A stretch of 64,000 nt of DNA from Amaurobius ferox (lineage: Eukaryota; Arthropoda; Arachnida; Araneae; Amaurobiidae). The notes below the pieces were generated by a model. That model saw only the letters and a list, made by a program, of their open reading frames with translations. It was not told the DNA's origin and searched no databases. Position 1 is the stretch's first letter, and every line of letters begins with the position of its first letter. Location of the stretch: NCBI GenBank assembly GCA_951213105.1, contig OX578155.1:28722857-28786856 (forward strand). The letters are read 5' to 3'. The position numbers were made by a program, and so were the translations under genes. This document shows positions 44,621 to 55,702 of the stretch, piece by piece.

Positions 44621-45140
44621 TTTTTCTTTTTCTGGTGTCACTACTGTAAAGCAGTATATTGTAATTGAAAGAAAATTTAAAAAAAAAATTGCAAAACAGT
44701 ACAATTAAACATAAATCAACATTTTATACAGATCCGAATTCCAAGAATGTAAAGAAATATAAAAAAAAAAAATTAACCGCAAACTGCAAATTATCCTACG
44801 CTAACGGCGATTGTTATATGCGTGGACCGAAACAAGTTCTGGAACTAGAAACTGGAAGCATGTTGACAGAAACAAAAACGAAAAAAAAAAAAGAAAGAGA
44901 AGGAAAGGAAATGGCGCATAGTCAGATATCGAATTCAGAAGTCAAATAAGCAGCTGTTCGGTGAATAACAATCTAGAAATATCCGCCTACTTTGCATCAA
45001 TCATATATGGGGCAAAGATCTTATCATGACGTGGATTTTCGTCACAATTTCCACCACTTTGTATCGTAGAAATCGTGAATTTTATGCTTTGTAAAGTTCG
45101 AGAAATTAACTGAATCAGAATCCATTTTTTAGTAACCTTT
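44621..45140. other. Unassigned stretch, Lys-rich spurious frame
   Basis: No gene. A 94-codon frame (44665-44949) is low-complexity Lys/Glu/Thr caused by A-runs and shows no family motif. Confidence 0.4.
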
Positions 45141-45752
45141 TTTTTTTGTCAAATTTTACAAGGTTAATTTTGAAAAAGATTACAATTATAGCGTGTTTCC
45201 CTTCACTTTAAAGAGCCTGACAAAATCTTTAGATGGATACGATACTTGATAATGTACCTTCCTGATGGGGAGGAACTTTTCCCCGCGGGTGGTGGTGTGT
45301 GTGTGTGTGGGGGGGGGGGGATAATGACGTCACGAACAACAAAAAAATGTATTTTTCATAACAATGATTGAAACTATTAAGTATCGAGATCATTCAGCCA
45401 TAAATAAACCTTTTAATGTATGATTATGTCAAATTTTGTCCTATGCTAACATGTTAAATGTTAAAAAAATATAAAATTTCGAATAAATTTCAAAGTTTTC
45501 ACTCGAAATTAAAAAAATTTCTACCTACTTCTATATATTTTAATAGCAAAGCAAGATCTAAAGTTTCCTGAAAATCCATTAATATTTGTGACCGCTGTAA
45601 TGTACACAGGAAAATCGACCACAGAGATATACCGACAGACAGCACTTCAAAAATAGTCGAAACGTATTCAGGAGGTTTTATAACATATATTGGCGTCAAA
45701 ATCTCAACTTCAAAAATATTCGTGAAAACAATACTTTCTCTGCACTATATTA
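45141..45752 (+). mobile_element. Family C element
   Basis: Uninterrupted homologue of 28131-29700, with GATTACAATTATAGCGTG, GTTTCCTGAAAATCCATTAA, AATCGACCACAG and CCGACAGACAGCACTTC. It has GT and G10 runs (about 45297-45320). Ends CAATACTTTCTCTGCACTATA beside a TIR element, so the terminal hairpin is incomplete. Confidence 0.6.
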
Positions 45753-45754
45753 TA

Positions 45755-46589
45755 CAGGGTGCCCCAAAAAGATTGAAACACGCTTTAATTTTTTACCTGT
45801 TGGAGAAAAGTAGACAATGTAAATTTCAAAAATGTTGAAATTAAGGTAGGAAATAATACTACGTTAATGAAATAGTCCTCCCATTCATTTTCAAAAAGTT
45901 ACACTTCTTAAATTTTTATATGGCCTCCTTAGACAAATTCGGTCAATCAGAATTTTTTTATTTTCAATGCAACAAGATCCCAGAAAAAAAAAACCCGCAT
46001 ATTTGTATCTCAAAAATCAACTGAATTATGATAAAGGAAAAAATCTGACTTATGCCACTTTTTCGTACCCTGTGAAAGGCTGTTTCATCAGTGAAAATAG
46101 GGATCATAAACAAATTGACGATGGAAATTGTCTAGATCAAAAATACGTTAATATGTGTAAAAAAATTTTATCACAAACGCATCTAAATAAGCATTACACA
46201 GACAGAGATCATAAAAAGCAGTGGTTGGGTATCTTATGTATTATCATCCAGTTTTATGTTTTTTGTGATATGTCACAAATTTACATTTCTAATTTGATAT
46301 AGGGTCCCCATTCACAATGTTCAATTTTCAATTCAATATACATCGCTCAATTTTAAAAGTACAGATATGCGGGGTTTTTTAATGATCTTGTTGCATTAAA
46401 AATAAAAATTTTCTGATTGACCCAATTTGTCTAAGGGGGTCGCATAAAAATTTAAAAAGTGTAACTTTTTGAAAATGAATGGGAGGACTATTTCCTACCT
46501 TACTTTCAACATTTTTGCAATTTACATTGCCCACTTATCTCCAACAAGTAAAGAATTAAAGGGCGCTTCAATCTTTTTGGGACACCCTG
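45755..46589. mobile_element. Second long-TIR element family, TA target
   Basis: 835 bp. Tips CAGGGTGCCCCAAAAAG and CTTTTTGGGACACCCTG are flanked by TA on both sides. The arms are about 210-260 bp and include TCCTCCCATTCATTTTCAAA. Only the tip resembles the element at 29721-30663; the arms differ. A 111-codon frame in the centre (45967-46302) starts inside the arm and shows no transposase motif. Confidence 0.72.
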
Positions 46590-46595
46590 TATAAG

Positions 46596-47361
46596 TAAAA
46601 ATTCAATGTGCGCAGCACAGGACTTTCACTATAGATGTAAATTCATAATACATGAAATTGAGTTGTAATTCGTCGAATTGATAAAGATATTTACTTGATA
46701 TTATATTCTTTGTGCAAAATATTTAATACGTATTTTTTTTATTATTCAAATTAACGCATTTTAAAACGTCGTCGCATCTCTCCAGATTGCAAAAATAACT
46801 TAAATATCTCGAAAACGGCAAATCCTAGAGTAATGGAATTGGTCTTTTTCGGTTTGTCGCTACAAATTACGTGTATAACAAACATTTAATGAATACTTTT
46901 AAACATACTTGCCTTTTATTTCAATTGTTAGCTTTGCCGTTTATTTCGCGAAAAAAAAAAAGGGCCAGTTTTTTTTTTTTTTTTTCGAATTGTACCAAAA
47001 TGTAATCATCATCAGAGTAATCCACAAGTGACTTACGCACCGAATTTTAACGAATTTTACCGAATAGTATTTAACTACAGTGAAAAAAATCGTCAGCTCC
47101 TAGAAATTCCAAAAACCTTAATATCTCGAGAATGATCCGTCCTAGAGTAATGAAGCTGGTCTTATTCGTTTTGTTGCTAAACATTACGCGTTTAATTAAT
47201 ATATTTGAGACTTTGATGATTTTTTCCAGTCCATTTCGTAAAAAACAAAAAAAAAATGGCAAGTTCTATTTTTCGGAATAGTACCAAAATCTAATCAGAA
47301 TCGTGGCAACCCATAAGTGACTTATCAACCAAATTTTGTAAAATTTCGCGGAATAGTTTTT
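46596..47361 (+). mobile_element. Diverged family B, hairpin side missing
   Basis: From GTGCGCAGCACAGGACTTTC (5' end) through TATCTCGAAAACGGCAAATCC and two internal units, cut at 47361 by a family A copy. Its remaining part is not present beyond the insertion. Confidence 0.55.
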
Positions 47362-48305
47362 ACTTTCCTTATATACATAACGTATAGGGAAAGTATTGTG
47401 ACGGGGTCGAAAATTCGAATTAGAGTTTTCGACGGGAGAGCACATTTCAAGCATCCCTGATCATGAATCAAACATTTTTGAGGTGATGTCTGTCTCTGTA
47501 TGTGTGTATGTGTGTGAAAGTATATGTGTGTGTGTGTATGTGTGTGTGTGTCAGTGAGTCTGTGGAAACGATAACTCACGAACGAATGGAGCGATTCGAA
47601 TGAAATTTGGTACAAAAATCACAATCCTTGAATACTGGAAGCCTATTGTTTTAAAACGTAATTGAATGTTCAGAACCCCCCCTAAATTTTCGAATGAAAT
47701 TTTGAAAAAAATCATCAAAAAATCAAAACCTTTAATAAAGTTACGCAACTAGACATTTCTTATGTAATTTTCCCTTAGAAAACGATTGACATAAACTTTA
47801 GAACGCTAGCATGAACCGTTCTCGAGATATTGCGCATTTTTCAAATAAATTTATAAAAAAAATTATAATAACTGTTGAGAAACATGTTCACTTTTCATAT
47901 GTAATATCCTGCGATAAATTGGGTGACATCTTTCTAGTGGATCTAACTCGTTCCATTCATGAAAAAAGATACTTTGAGTAATACTTTTGTATTTGAACGC
48001 CAATAGTCATTTATCTGCTGTAAGAATAACTTATTTCTTAGTGCATAACGCTTGGCGATATTTTGGCGAAAAATTTGGCGGAATGTCGCCAACTTGGCGA
48101 CTTTTTGAAATCTTGCCAAATTAACAAAAATCTCGCCAAACGGATAAAAATAACCATAAATCAATGAAATTGACAACTAATTGTCGAAAATTCAATATCT
48201 TGGAAAGAATATTAGTATCTATTATAAGAAAAACCTATTTTTTTACTGTAAACATAATAAATTCATTACATTATATAAGGAAAGTCATGTGTTGCCCACA
48301 TCAGA
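47362..48305 (-). mobile_element. Family A hairpin element
   Basis: 944 bp, complete, with hairpin arm ATAGGGAAAGT (B-like) and an interrupted GT tract including TCTCTGTATG. Its TCTGATG end at 48305 is followed by a T-run and a solo second 5' terminus. Confidence 0.8.
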
Positions 48306-48314
48306 TTTTTTTTT

Positions 48315-48376
48315 AGCTGTGAAAGTAGTAAATTTATTGCATTACATAAGGAAAGTCATGTGCTGCCCACATCAGA
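48315..48376 (-). mobile_element. Solo family A 5' terminus
   Basis: AGCTGTGAAAGTAGTAAATT through CATGTGCTGCCCACATCAGA: the terminal 60 bp only, in the same orientation as the complete copy on its left. Confidence 0.75.
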
Positions 48377-48565
48377 TTTTTTTTTAATTGTATGGCGACA
48401 CGTCTGAACATGAAAATTTAAAAAATAACACTTTGTAAAAAAAAGTTTTTATCTTATCACATTAATAAGAAGTTAAAATAGCATTAAAAACCAGAGCGCT
48501 TTCGGGCGTCATTTGAACGTCATCTGTGACAATTGGACTGATATATTTCTGATTCTGCTTTCTCA

Positions 48566-48845
48566 TAGGAAGTATTTAGAAAGTATTGTTTACACGAAAA
48601 TTTTCGATTTCGAGATTTTAATGCCAATATATTAAAACATAGACATAGTTTCAAGAACTAGAACAAAATATAAACATAGTTTTAAGACCGCCTGAACACG
48701 TTTTAACTCTTTTTGGAATGATGTGCGTCTGACGTCTGCGGTTGATTAATTGTGTACACTATAGCAGCCATAAATGTTAATGGTTTTTCTTAAAACTTTA
48801 TATCCGGCTTTTTTATCAAAAAATCTAGAACTAGATAGCATTTTT
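48566..48845 (-). mobile_element. Family C, hairpin-proximal part
   Basis: TTTCTCATAGGAAG...AGAAAGTATTG hairpin remnant, CACGAAAATTTTCGATTTCG, ACGTTTTAACTC, TTAATGGTTTTTC and ATCCGGCTTTTTTATC. Cut at 48845 by a family B copy. Confidence 0.5.
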
Positions 48846-49592
48846 ACTTTCCCTGCAATACATGGTAATGTATAGGGAAAGTATTGGAATCATGCCGAAA
48901 ATCGCAACTCGAGTTTTCGACGGATCTACACGTTTCGAGACCTCTAGAATACGAAAGAACTATTTTTAGCGTGACGTCTGTGTGTGTGTCTGTCTGTGCA
49001 GATTTTGTATCCACTCCAACTAAAAAACTAATGGATCGAATTTCATTAAATTTGGTAGGTAAGTCACTGTAAGTAGGCGAATCTGGTACTGATTAGTTTT
49101 GGGTATGATTCGGGATAAATGAATCCGCCTTTTTTTTGTGAAATGGCGCGCAAAAGCTTGTATCCACTCTAGCTGAAAGTCTAATGGACCGAAATTTACA
49201 AAATTTGGTAGATAAGTCGCTTGTGGGTCACCCTGGTGCTGATTAGATTTTGGTACGATCTGAAAAAAAATAACCTGCCTTTTTTTGCAAAATAGCCCGC
49301 AAAAATCGACAAAATCTAAAACAAAAAACTATGTATGCTGAAATACATCCATTAAATTCTTGTTTTATACGTAATTTTTAACGAAGAATAGAATAAGACC
49401 AACCCCATTACACTAAGACTAGCCGTTCTCGAGATATTTTAGTTTTATCGTATTTTTTCTACGCTACCTTTGAAAATAAGGCCAGTTACCAAATGAGAAC
49501 GAAAATGGAATTAAAAGTGAATTAAATTTAATTAAAATAAAGAAAACGCGGATATAAGTCTGCAGGGAAAGTCATGTGCTGCCCACATCAGA
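48846..49592 (-). mobile_element. Family B element, complete
   Basis: 747 bp. A clean hairpin (ACTTTCCCTGCAATACATGG..., 48846-48882) and GCAGGGAAAGTCATGTGCTG end (49592). One of the best-preserved B copies, and a good reference for the family. Confidence 0.8.
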
Positions 49593-51439
49593 TTTTTTAC
49601 TTCCGTAAAATATCAGTTTACTTCAGTACAGTGTTTAGAAATTGGATCGCTGAAAACTCCTGCAATGGGTTTTGCAAGAGGGGAAACCGGTGGTGTTTCG
49701 CCCTGGAATATTTAAAACATTTTTGTCTAAACAGTTTTGTACGATATTGTAAGGTGAGTTGTATAAAAATTGCGAAGTGAAAATTCACAAATTGCTTCGA
49801 AAATTTTAGAAAATATTCAAATTATCCCATAATATATATAAATAAAATTTTAGCAGAATATGTTCGGTAGTTTTTAAAATAAAAATTAAAATAATAATTA
49901 CACCCATATTATGTGAAGAGATCACGTGACCCACTTCAAAATAAAATATGGCATCCATCTTTTTTTCCCAGTGTAATAATCGTGATTTTTAAAATTATTT
50001 TAAATTTATATTTAGTGTTGCATTCGTCCTAAAACAGCTTTATTTTTGCTTATTTTCTGTGCATCTATGTTTTGTGCCAACGCAATTACAATATTTTTGA
50101 GTTTACATGACCATCAAACTTTGATTATTTCTACAACGAAGCCTAATTTTAATGGATGCAGAATGTAAACAAGTGATTGTAAGATGAGTTGCATAAGAAT
50201 TGCTGAAATTTTTCAAGCAAAATTATTTAGCTCTGGAGACTAGAATAAAAGAGATATGAATGAAATATTCGCTGCTTTTACATAGAGAGCCAGACGATTT
50301 ATATTTCGATGCCGTCATTTGAATAAAGTTCATTTTTTTCAAAGTTTTCAGTTTTCAAATATAATAAATTATTGTAGTACTATGATAATTTAAAATATAC
50401 CAGGGCTGGATTTAGGCTATTTTCAGTGTAAAAGGATATTTTAAATCTTTTACCTCTTGGTTATGTACATTTTTTAGATATTTACAATATTTGCTTTTTT
50501 GACATTTTCCAGCACAGTTGTAAAGTGTTTATGACTTTGCTCATTTTGTCTGTCTGTCCGTATATTCGCACGATAACTGCCACAAAAATGACTTTATCAA
50601 AATGAAATTTTAGTATGTTGTTGAGACGATCTGTGGGACATATGGGAATGAAAAGGAATAATATCACCCAATTAGTTTCGGTTTTAACCCAGGTTGAAAA
50701 AATGAAATACATTGAACCCTATAAAAACCTAATTTTTCGAACAGTTAAAATTCACACATTGCTTCGAAAATTTTAGGAAATATATTCAAATTATCTCATA
50801 AAATGTATAAAATAATTTTCATCAAAATCTGTTGGGTAATTTTTTAAATAAAAATTGAAATATTAATTACACCCATGATATATGAAGATATAGATCACTC
50901 GACTCGTTGCAAAATAAGATCGTGATGTTTAAAAATCGTTTAAATTTATATTTAGTGTTGCATCCGTCATAAAACCGCTTTATTGCTGCATATTATCAGT
51001 GTATCTAAATTCTGTGCCAAAGCAATTATAATATTTTTTATTTTACATGATCACTAAATTTTGATTATTCCCACAAGGAAGCCTATTTCTATAGCATGCA
51101 AAATGCAAATAAATCAAGCGGTTGCAAGATGAGATGTATAAGAATTGATGAAATTTTTTTTAGCACGCAAAATAATTTACCTACGGAGTCTGGAATACTC
51201 GTATAAGTAATATGAATGAAATATTCATTGATTTTACACAGAAAATCAGACGATTAAGGCATTGTCTTTTTTGATGAAGTTTTAAGTTTCTAAATATAAT
51301 AAATTATTGTAGTACTGTGATAAATTTAAAAAATATTGCATTTTAGAGATGTTTAAATCAAATTGCTTTTCAGTTGGAAAGTGTTTCATAATCAATGCTT
51401 TATGCATGATTGATCTTTCTTGTTTACTTTTTCCGTTTG
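49593..51439 (+). repeat. Two repeat D copies in tandem
   Basis: First copy about 49780-50400, second about 50447-51439. The second is the fullest: GTCTGTCTGTCCGTATATTCG core, ATATCACCCAATTAG, TTCACACATTGCTTCG, TAATTACACCCATG and GATCGTGATG, ending GATCTTTCTTGTTT. Neither has an open frame. The unit resembles other non-coding elements with a CTGTCTG core, but terminal signatures were not resolved. Confidence 0.5.
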
Positions 51440-52139
51440 GTTGAATTACCTACAAACAATCTTAGCAAATGATCGAACATTTGCTATATCTTAGCTATCT
51501 TATACAAAATTAAACTTAAGTAATTCCGTCCCCCCCCCCCCTATAGTTTTAGCATAAGTTTCAAACTTTAACTTTCCTAAAAATTGATACAAATAGGAAA
51601 AAGGAAGATGGCAGCTATAAGTGTCACGGCTGTATACAACTATTCAACAACACTCTCATACGAATGGTATATTGCTCTAAAAAATTCTTTCAATATTGGA
51701 AAACTCCATGTTGAATAATTTTAAAGAAATCTTACACGTCGCTGATATTCTTATCTACTTTTGAAACTTTTAGAAGTTCTAGGCCATTATAGCAAAACAT
51801 GGGGGCCCCCTGAATTTGGGAGGCCCAGTGTTTCTTTCAGGTATACATCCGGAGGGACGAAGCCCCCCGGAGACGATTATCCCCCCCCCCCTCCTCACCG
51901 TAGACATTTTATGTTACCCAACTAAATGTTGAAAAAATCCAGGCTATAAAGCTATAAAAAAAAAGTTTTGGTTCTTTTGATGCTACTGATTTCGAACAGA
52001 ACAGGTGCAAATCGAACAAAAGAAACTTTTATCGGTATGCGAATGGGGTTTAGAAATTCCCAAGAGGCTCCTTGTCCCAAGAGTTAAATTGAAAATCAAC
52101 ACAGAGAACAGAAATTCAAAACAAATTGAAATATATATA
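51440..52139. other. Spacer with C-runs and GGGGCCC patch
   Basis: No gene. C10 at about 51530, GGGGGCCCCC...GGCCCAGTGTTTC at about 51802-51835, and CCCCCCGGAGACG followed by C10 at about 51865-51895. Confidence 0.35.
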
Positions 52140-53057
52140 CAGGATGTCCCAAAAACATCGACCTCGGCTTTTATTCCTTAAATATTGATCTTAGACATAT
52201 ATAATAAATTACAAAGTTGCTTAAAAAAAGGTACAGAATTTTATGAAATCGAACAAAATTGTTAGGGGATTAAATTTGAAGAAATACAAAATTTAAATTT
52301 TTATACGGTCCCCGTGCAAAAACATTTCCAATGAGTAAAATATGCCCCCATACACTAATAACGATACGATAATTTTCGACTAATAAGGTGATATACAAAA
52401 TTTTAGCATATTATCATAAAAAGTCCCAAAGATATGAAAAGACAAAAGTGCTGACTTAAACCACTTTTCGATGCATCGACAAGGGTTCTCAGAGGGGAAA
52501 AATAATATCAGCAAATTGCGTTTCAGGGGTCATACACAAATTACGAAAGAAAACAATGATTGCATAAATAAATAATAATTTTGCTATTTGTGGTACAAAA
52601 GTATCTACACTGTGTAGAAATAATAACTTTACACTAACAAAGATTGTTGAAAATGTTTTCCATTCATGCCAAAGATCCATTAAAGATAAGAGGCAGGTAT
52701 TATTTGCCTATGATGCATTTCTGCGTTGCGTCATTTGCACTCTTGCTGTAAACATTTGCATTTTAATTTGTGATTAATCCCTCACCAGCTTTGTTTAAAC
52801 ATATCTCTGGGACTTTTTACGATAAAATGCTGAAAATTTGTACATCACGTTATTAGTGTATGGGGCACATTTTACTCATTGGAAAATGTTTTTGTACGGG
52901 GGGCCGTATGAATATTTAAATTTTGTATTAATTCACTTGAAAATTTTAATCGATTTTATAAAATTCTGTACCTTTTTTTTACGCAACATTGTAAGTTATA
53001 TGTCTAAGATCAAAATTTAAGGAATAAAAGGCGAGGTCATGTTTTTGGGACACCCTG
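52140..53057. mobile_element. Long-TIR element, centre inverted
   Basis: Second copy of the element at 29721-30663 (tips CAGGATGTCCCAAAAACAT and its complement; TA outside the left tip). Its centre (about 52490-52790) is in the opposite orientation, as expected for a near-palindromic transposon. Confidence 0.7.
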
Positions 53058-53063
53058 TATATA

Positions 53064-53263
53064 TAGTGTATGGGGCACATTTTACTCATTGGAAATGTTT
53101 TTGTACGGGGGGCCGTATGAAAACTTAAATTTTGTATTAATTCACTTGAAAATTTTAATCGATTTTATAAAATTCTGTACCTTTTTTTTACGCAACATTG
53201 TAAGTTATATGTCTAAGATCAAAATTTAAGGAATAAAAGGCGAGGTCATGTTTTTGGGACACC

Positions 53264-53266
<3 letters not shown>
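53064..53266. repeat. Tandem duplication of the right arm
   Basis: Repeats 52854-53056 almost base for base at a shift of 210 bp, from TAGTGTATGGGGCAC to the tip ...GACACCCTG. It is followed by (TA)n at about 53267-53313. Confidence 0.78.
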
Positions 53267-53313
<47 letters not shown>

Positions 53314-53315
<2 letters not shown>

Positions 53316-53599
53316 TTACATCAGCTTCATTCCATTGTTTTACATACCAATTTTTCGTTTGATTGATATTTTATATTATTTGTGGTTTCCTGATTTTTAT
53401 TGCATATGACTGACATTCTCTTGAATTATTTCTAGTTAGTAATTGAAATCTACTGTTAGCCCCGGACGTCCACATAGCTGCTCTAGCCCTCGGGTGAGTC
53501 GGACGGTGGGTCCTCGACCCAGTTAAAGCCAAAATTTAAACAGTTAAGGCATTAGCAAACCGAAAAAGAGTGAACTACTAATAAGTTTTGACTACAGAA
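53314..53599. other. Unassigned spacer
   Basis: No gene. A G/C-rich phrase CCCTCGGGTGAGTCGGACGG lies at about 53491. Confidence 0.35.
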
Positions 53600-54215
53600 A
53601 AGTAGGAACGGATGTAGTATCATCGCTTTTCATTTTTGGCGATTTTAGGTGAGATTCTGGTAATCCCTGCTATAATTTGGAGACCATGCCATTCTAGCAA
53701 CTCTTTCCGGGTCTTTTGTCACCAAGGTAAAAATCGCAACATTCCATTCTGGCAAGGTTTTCCCCGTTTATGTCGATATTTTGTCGTCCTTTTGGGCAAC
53801 AGTTGATATGTAGCAATTTAAATATGGGCCTACAACCGTTTCGCGGGCTTAACTCGCTACGCTCGCCAGCTAAAAAAAAAAAAAACATCGCAGAATCCGG
53901 TCCCGCTGGCTGTCGGAGGTCGCACGTAGCAATAGCTGTTTATGCAACATGTGTTCTTTGGCTCATAGAGCACAAAATGAAAATCAGAAAATTTTCTGAT
54001 TTTTTGCTTGGCGACAAAAGGGCGATTTTTAAGTTGGCGACAAAAAACGCAGAACATATTACCAGAATGGAATGCTGCGATTTTTACGAAAAGGCGGAAA
54101 CAAATGCGGAAAGGGTTGCCAGAATGGAATGTTCTCCAAATCATAGCAGGGATTGCCAGAATCTCACCTAAAATCGCCAAGAATTAAAAAGGATTATACT
54201 ACATCGGTACCGAAA
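53600..54215. mobile_element. Foldback element with GGTGAGATTCTGG arms
   Basis: TTGGCGATTTTAGGTGAGA at 53636 is inverted at the right, ending 54180. The arms are about 150-170 bp. Homology resumes outside these tips (GGATGTAGTAT at about 53610 and its complement at about 54192), so the element probably extends to about 53600-54215. Inside, CCATTCTGGCAA-type phrases recur in both arms. Confidence 0.6.
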
Positions 54216-54389
54216 AGTAATCCCAGCAATTAAGCACCATGATTTACTAATTTGTAAATATTAAAAGGCAGCAAAATGAAACAATGTCAAGTAAATAGTA
54301 ATTACTTCTATATAAGTAAATATAGTAGTTGAATATTTAATATATGTATATATATATTATATGTATATTGAAGAATTTTAATTTACTTG

Positions 54390-54392
<3 letters not shown>

Positions 54393-54451
<59 letters not shown>
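54393..54451. repeat. (TA)n then (ATA)n microsatellite
   Basis: (TA)23 at about 54393-54439 continuing into a short (ATA)n. A matching (TA)n starts the next repeat unit at about 55703-55728. Confidence 0.85.
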
Positions 54452-55700
54452 ACGTTTGAAAGTCTAATGAAAGAAAAGTGAGAAGCTGTAACTCGAAAAA
54501 CCTAACTTTCTAACAGCTTACAAAATAAAAGTATAAATCAGCAAATCTTCAAGCAAATGGAAAAAAACACAAATTTCGAATCATCAAGTCAAAGAAAATT
54601 ATCAAAAATTAATGGTGTGGAATCGATAAAAGAAAAACAGATGAAATCCAAGCAATTATCTATAAATGCTATACACGTGGAGAAGGTTTAGGCCTAAATC
54701 ATGGATTTGTTCGCTTCTTCAAGACTCTTCCTCAAGTCCAAGTATTTTGTTGAAGCAAACACATAAAATGTATGTTTCTGAAGAAATAGATAGATTACAT
54801 CTATAACCTATTTCTCCTTGGACAACATACATAAAAACGAAAAAATAAAACCTGGAAAATACCTCAACAAATGCACGAACATGTCGAAACCGGGAACCCA
54901 GAATGAAGAGACCAGTGTTGCCATTCTCAAAGGAAAAAGATATGATCTACAGTTGTCATTCGTAAAAATATATAACAGTAATGCGAAAAGGCAAGTGTAA
55001 GTGATAATATACAATGAGGAGGGGCTAATAATAGAAAGGCAAATGTATAAGTGGATGTAAAAATAAAATATTATTAAAACAAGTGTATGGAGATATCTGA
55101 CTAATATAAAAAACTATGAAGAGAACTCATGAAAATCCAGCTACTCTAAATTTTCTAACTATACCATTTACAAAATAAGAGGGATATTTATATAAATTGC
55201 TGGTAATTTTTACATTATTAATATGTATAGCATGAAATTTTATATCAGATAATCTATAAATTCTAAAAAGCTGATTAAGTATAATATTTCTAAACAATAC
55301 AATCGAGTTGCAGGAATTAAATGGTAAGATTTTATTAATGTTAAAATTAAAATAGTCTTTTTTATCATATAAATTATTAACAATTCTATTAGAAGGTTCA
55401 ATAACAAGATTTAAATAAAAAAATAATAATATTTTTACTAATAGTAGCTTCATTAGGAATTAATTCCAAATTGTCAGGATAGAAATCTATATCTATGACA
55501 CAATTTTTAGAATATTCTAAGCAAATCAGATCATCAACATATCTGTATAATGTATAATCTATTGATGTAAAAGACTGTTCATAATGATAAAGATATAAAT
55601 TAGCTAACATACTGCTACTGCATCCACCCTGTGAAACAGAGACTTGTAAGTATAATTTATTTCCTTGAAAAATATATTTATTGAAAATAACAAAGTGAAG
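54452..55700 (-). pseudogene. YVDD reverse-transcriptase unit 1
   Basis: Minus-strand fragment of a reverse transcriptase. FNKYIFQGNKLYLQVSVSQG, then GGCSSSMLANLYLYHYE and the catalytic YRYVDDLICLEY (about 55695-55510). A frameshift near 55440 leads to NLVIEPSNRIVNNLYDKKDY, KILPFNSCNS and KYPSYFVNGIVRKF at the C-terminus (to 55127). The rest down to 54452 is non-coding. YVDD rather than YADD and the head-to-tail tandem point to a Penelope-like element, but the GIY-YIG endonuclease expected there is not recognisable, so the class is tentative. Confidence 0.55.
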
Positions 55701-55702
55701 AA

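Noticed and set aside
44665..44949. 94-codon Lys-rich frame
   Set aside because: Low complexity caused by A-runs; no homology pattern.
45967..46302. 111-codon frame in the centre of a long-TIR element
   Set aside because: Starts inside the inverted arm, is Lys-rich and has no transposase signature.
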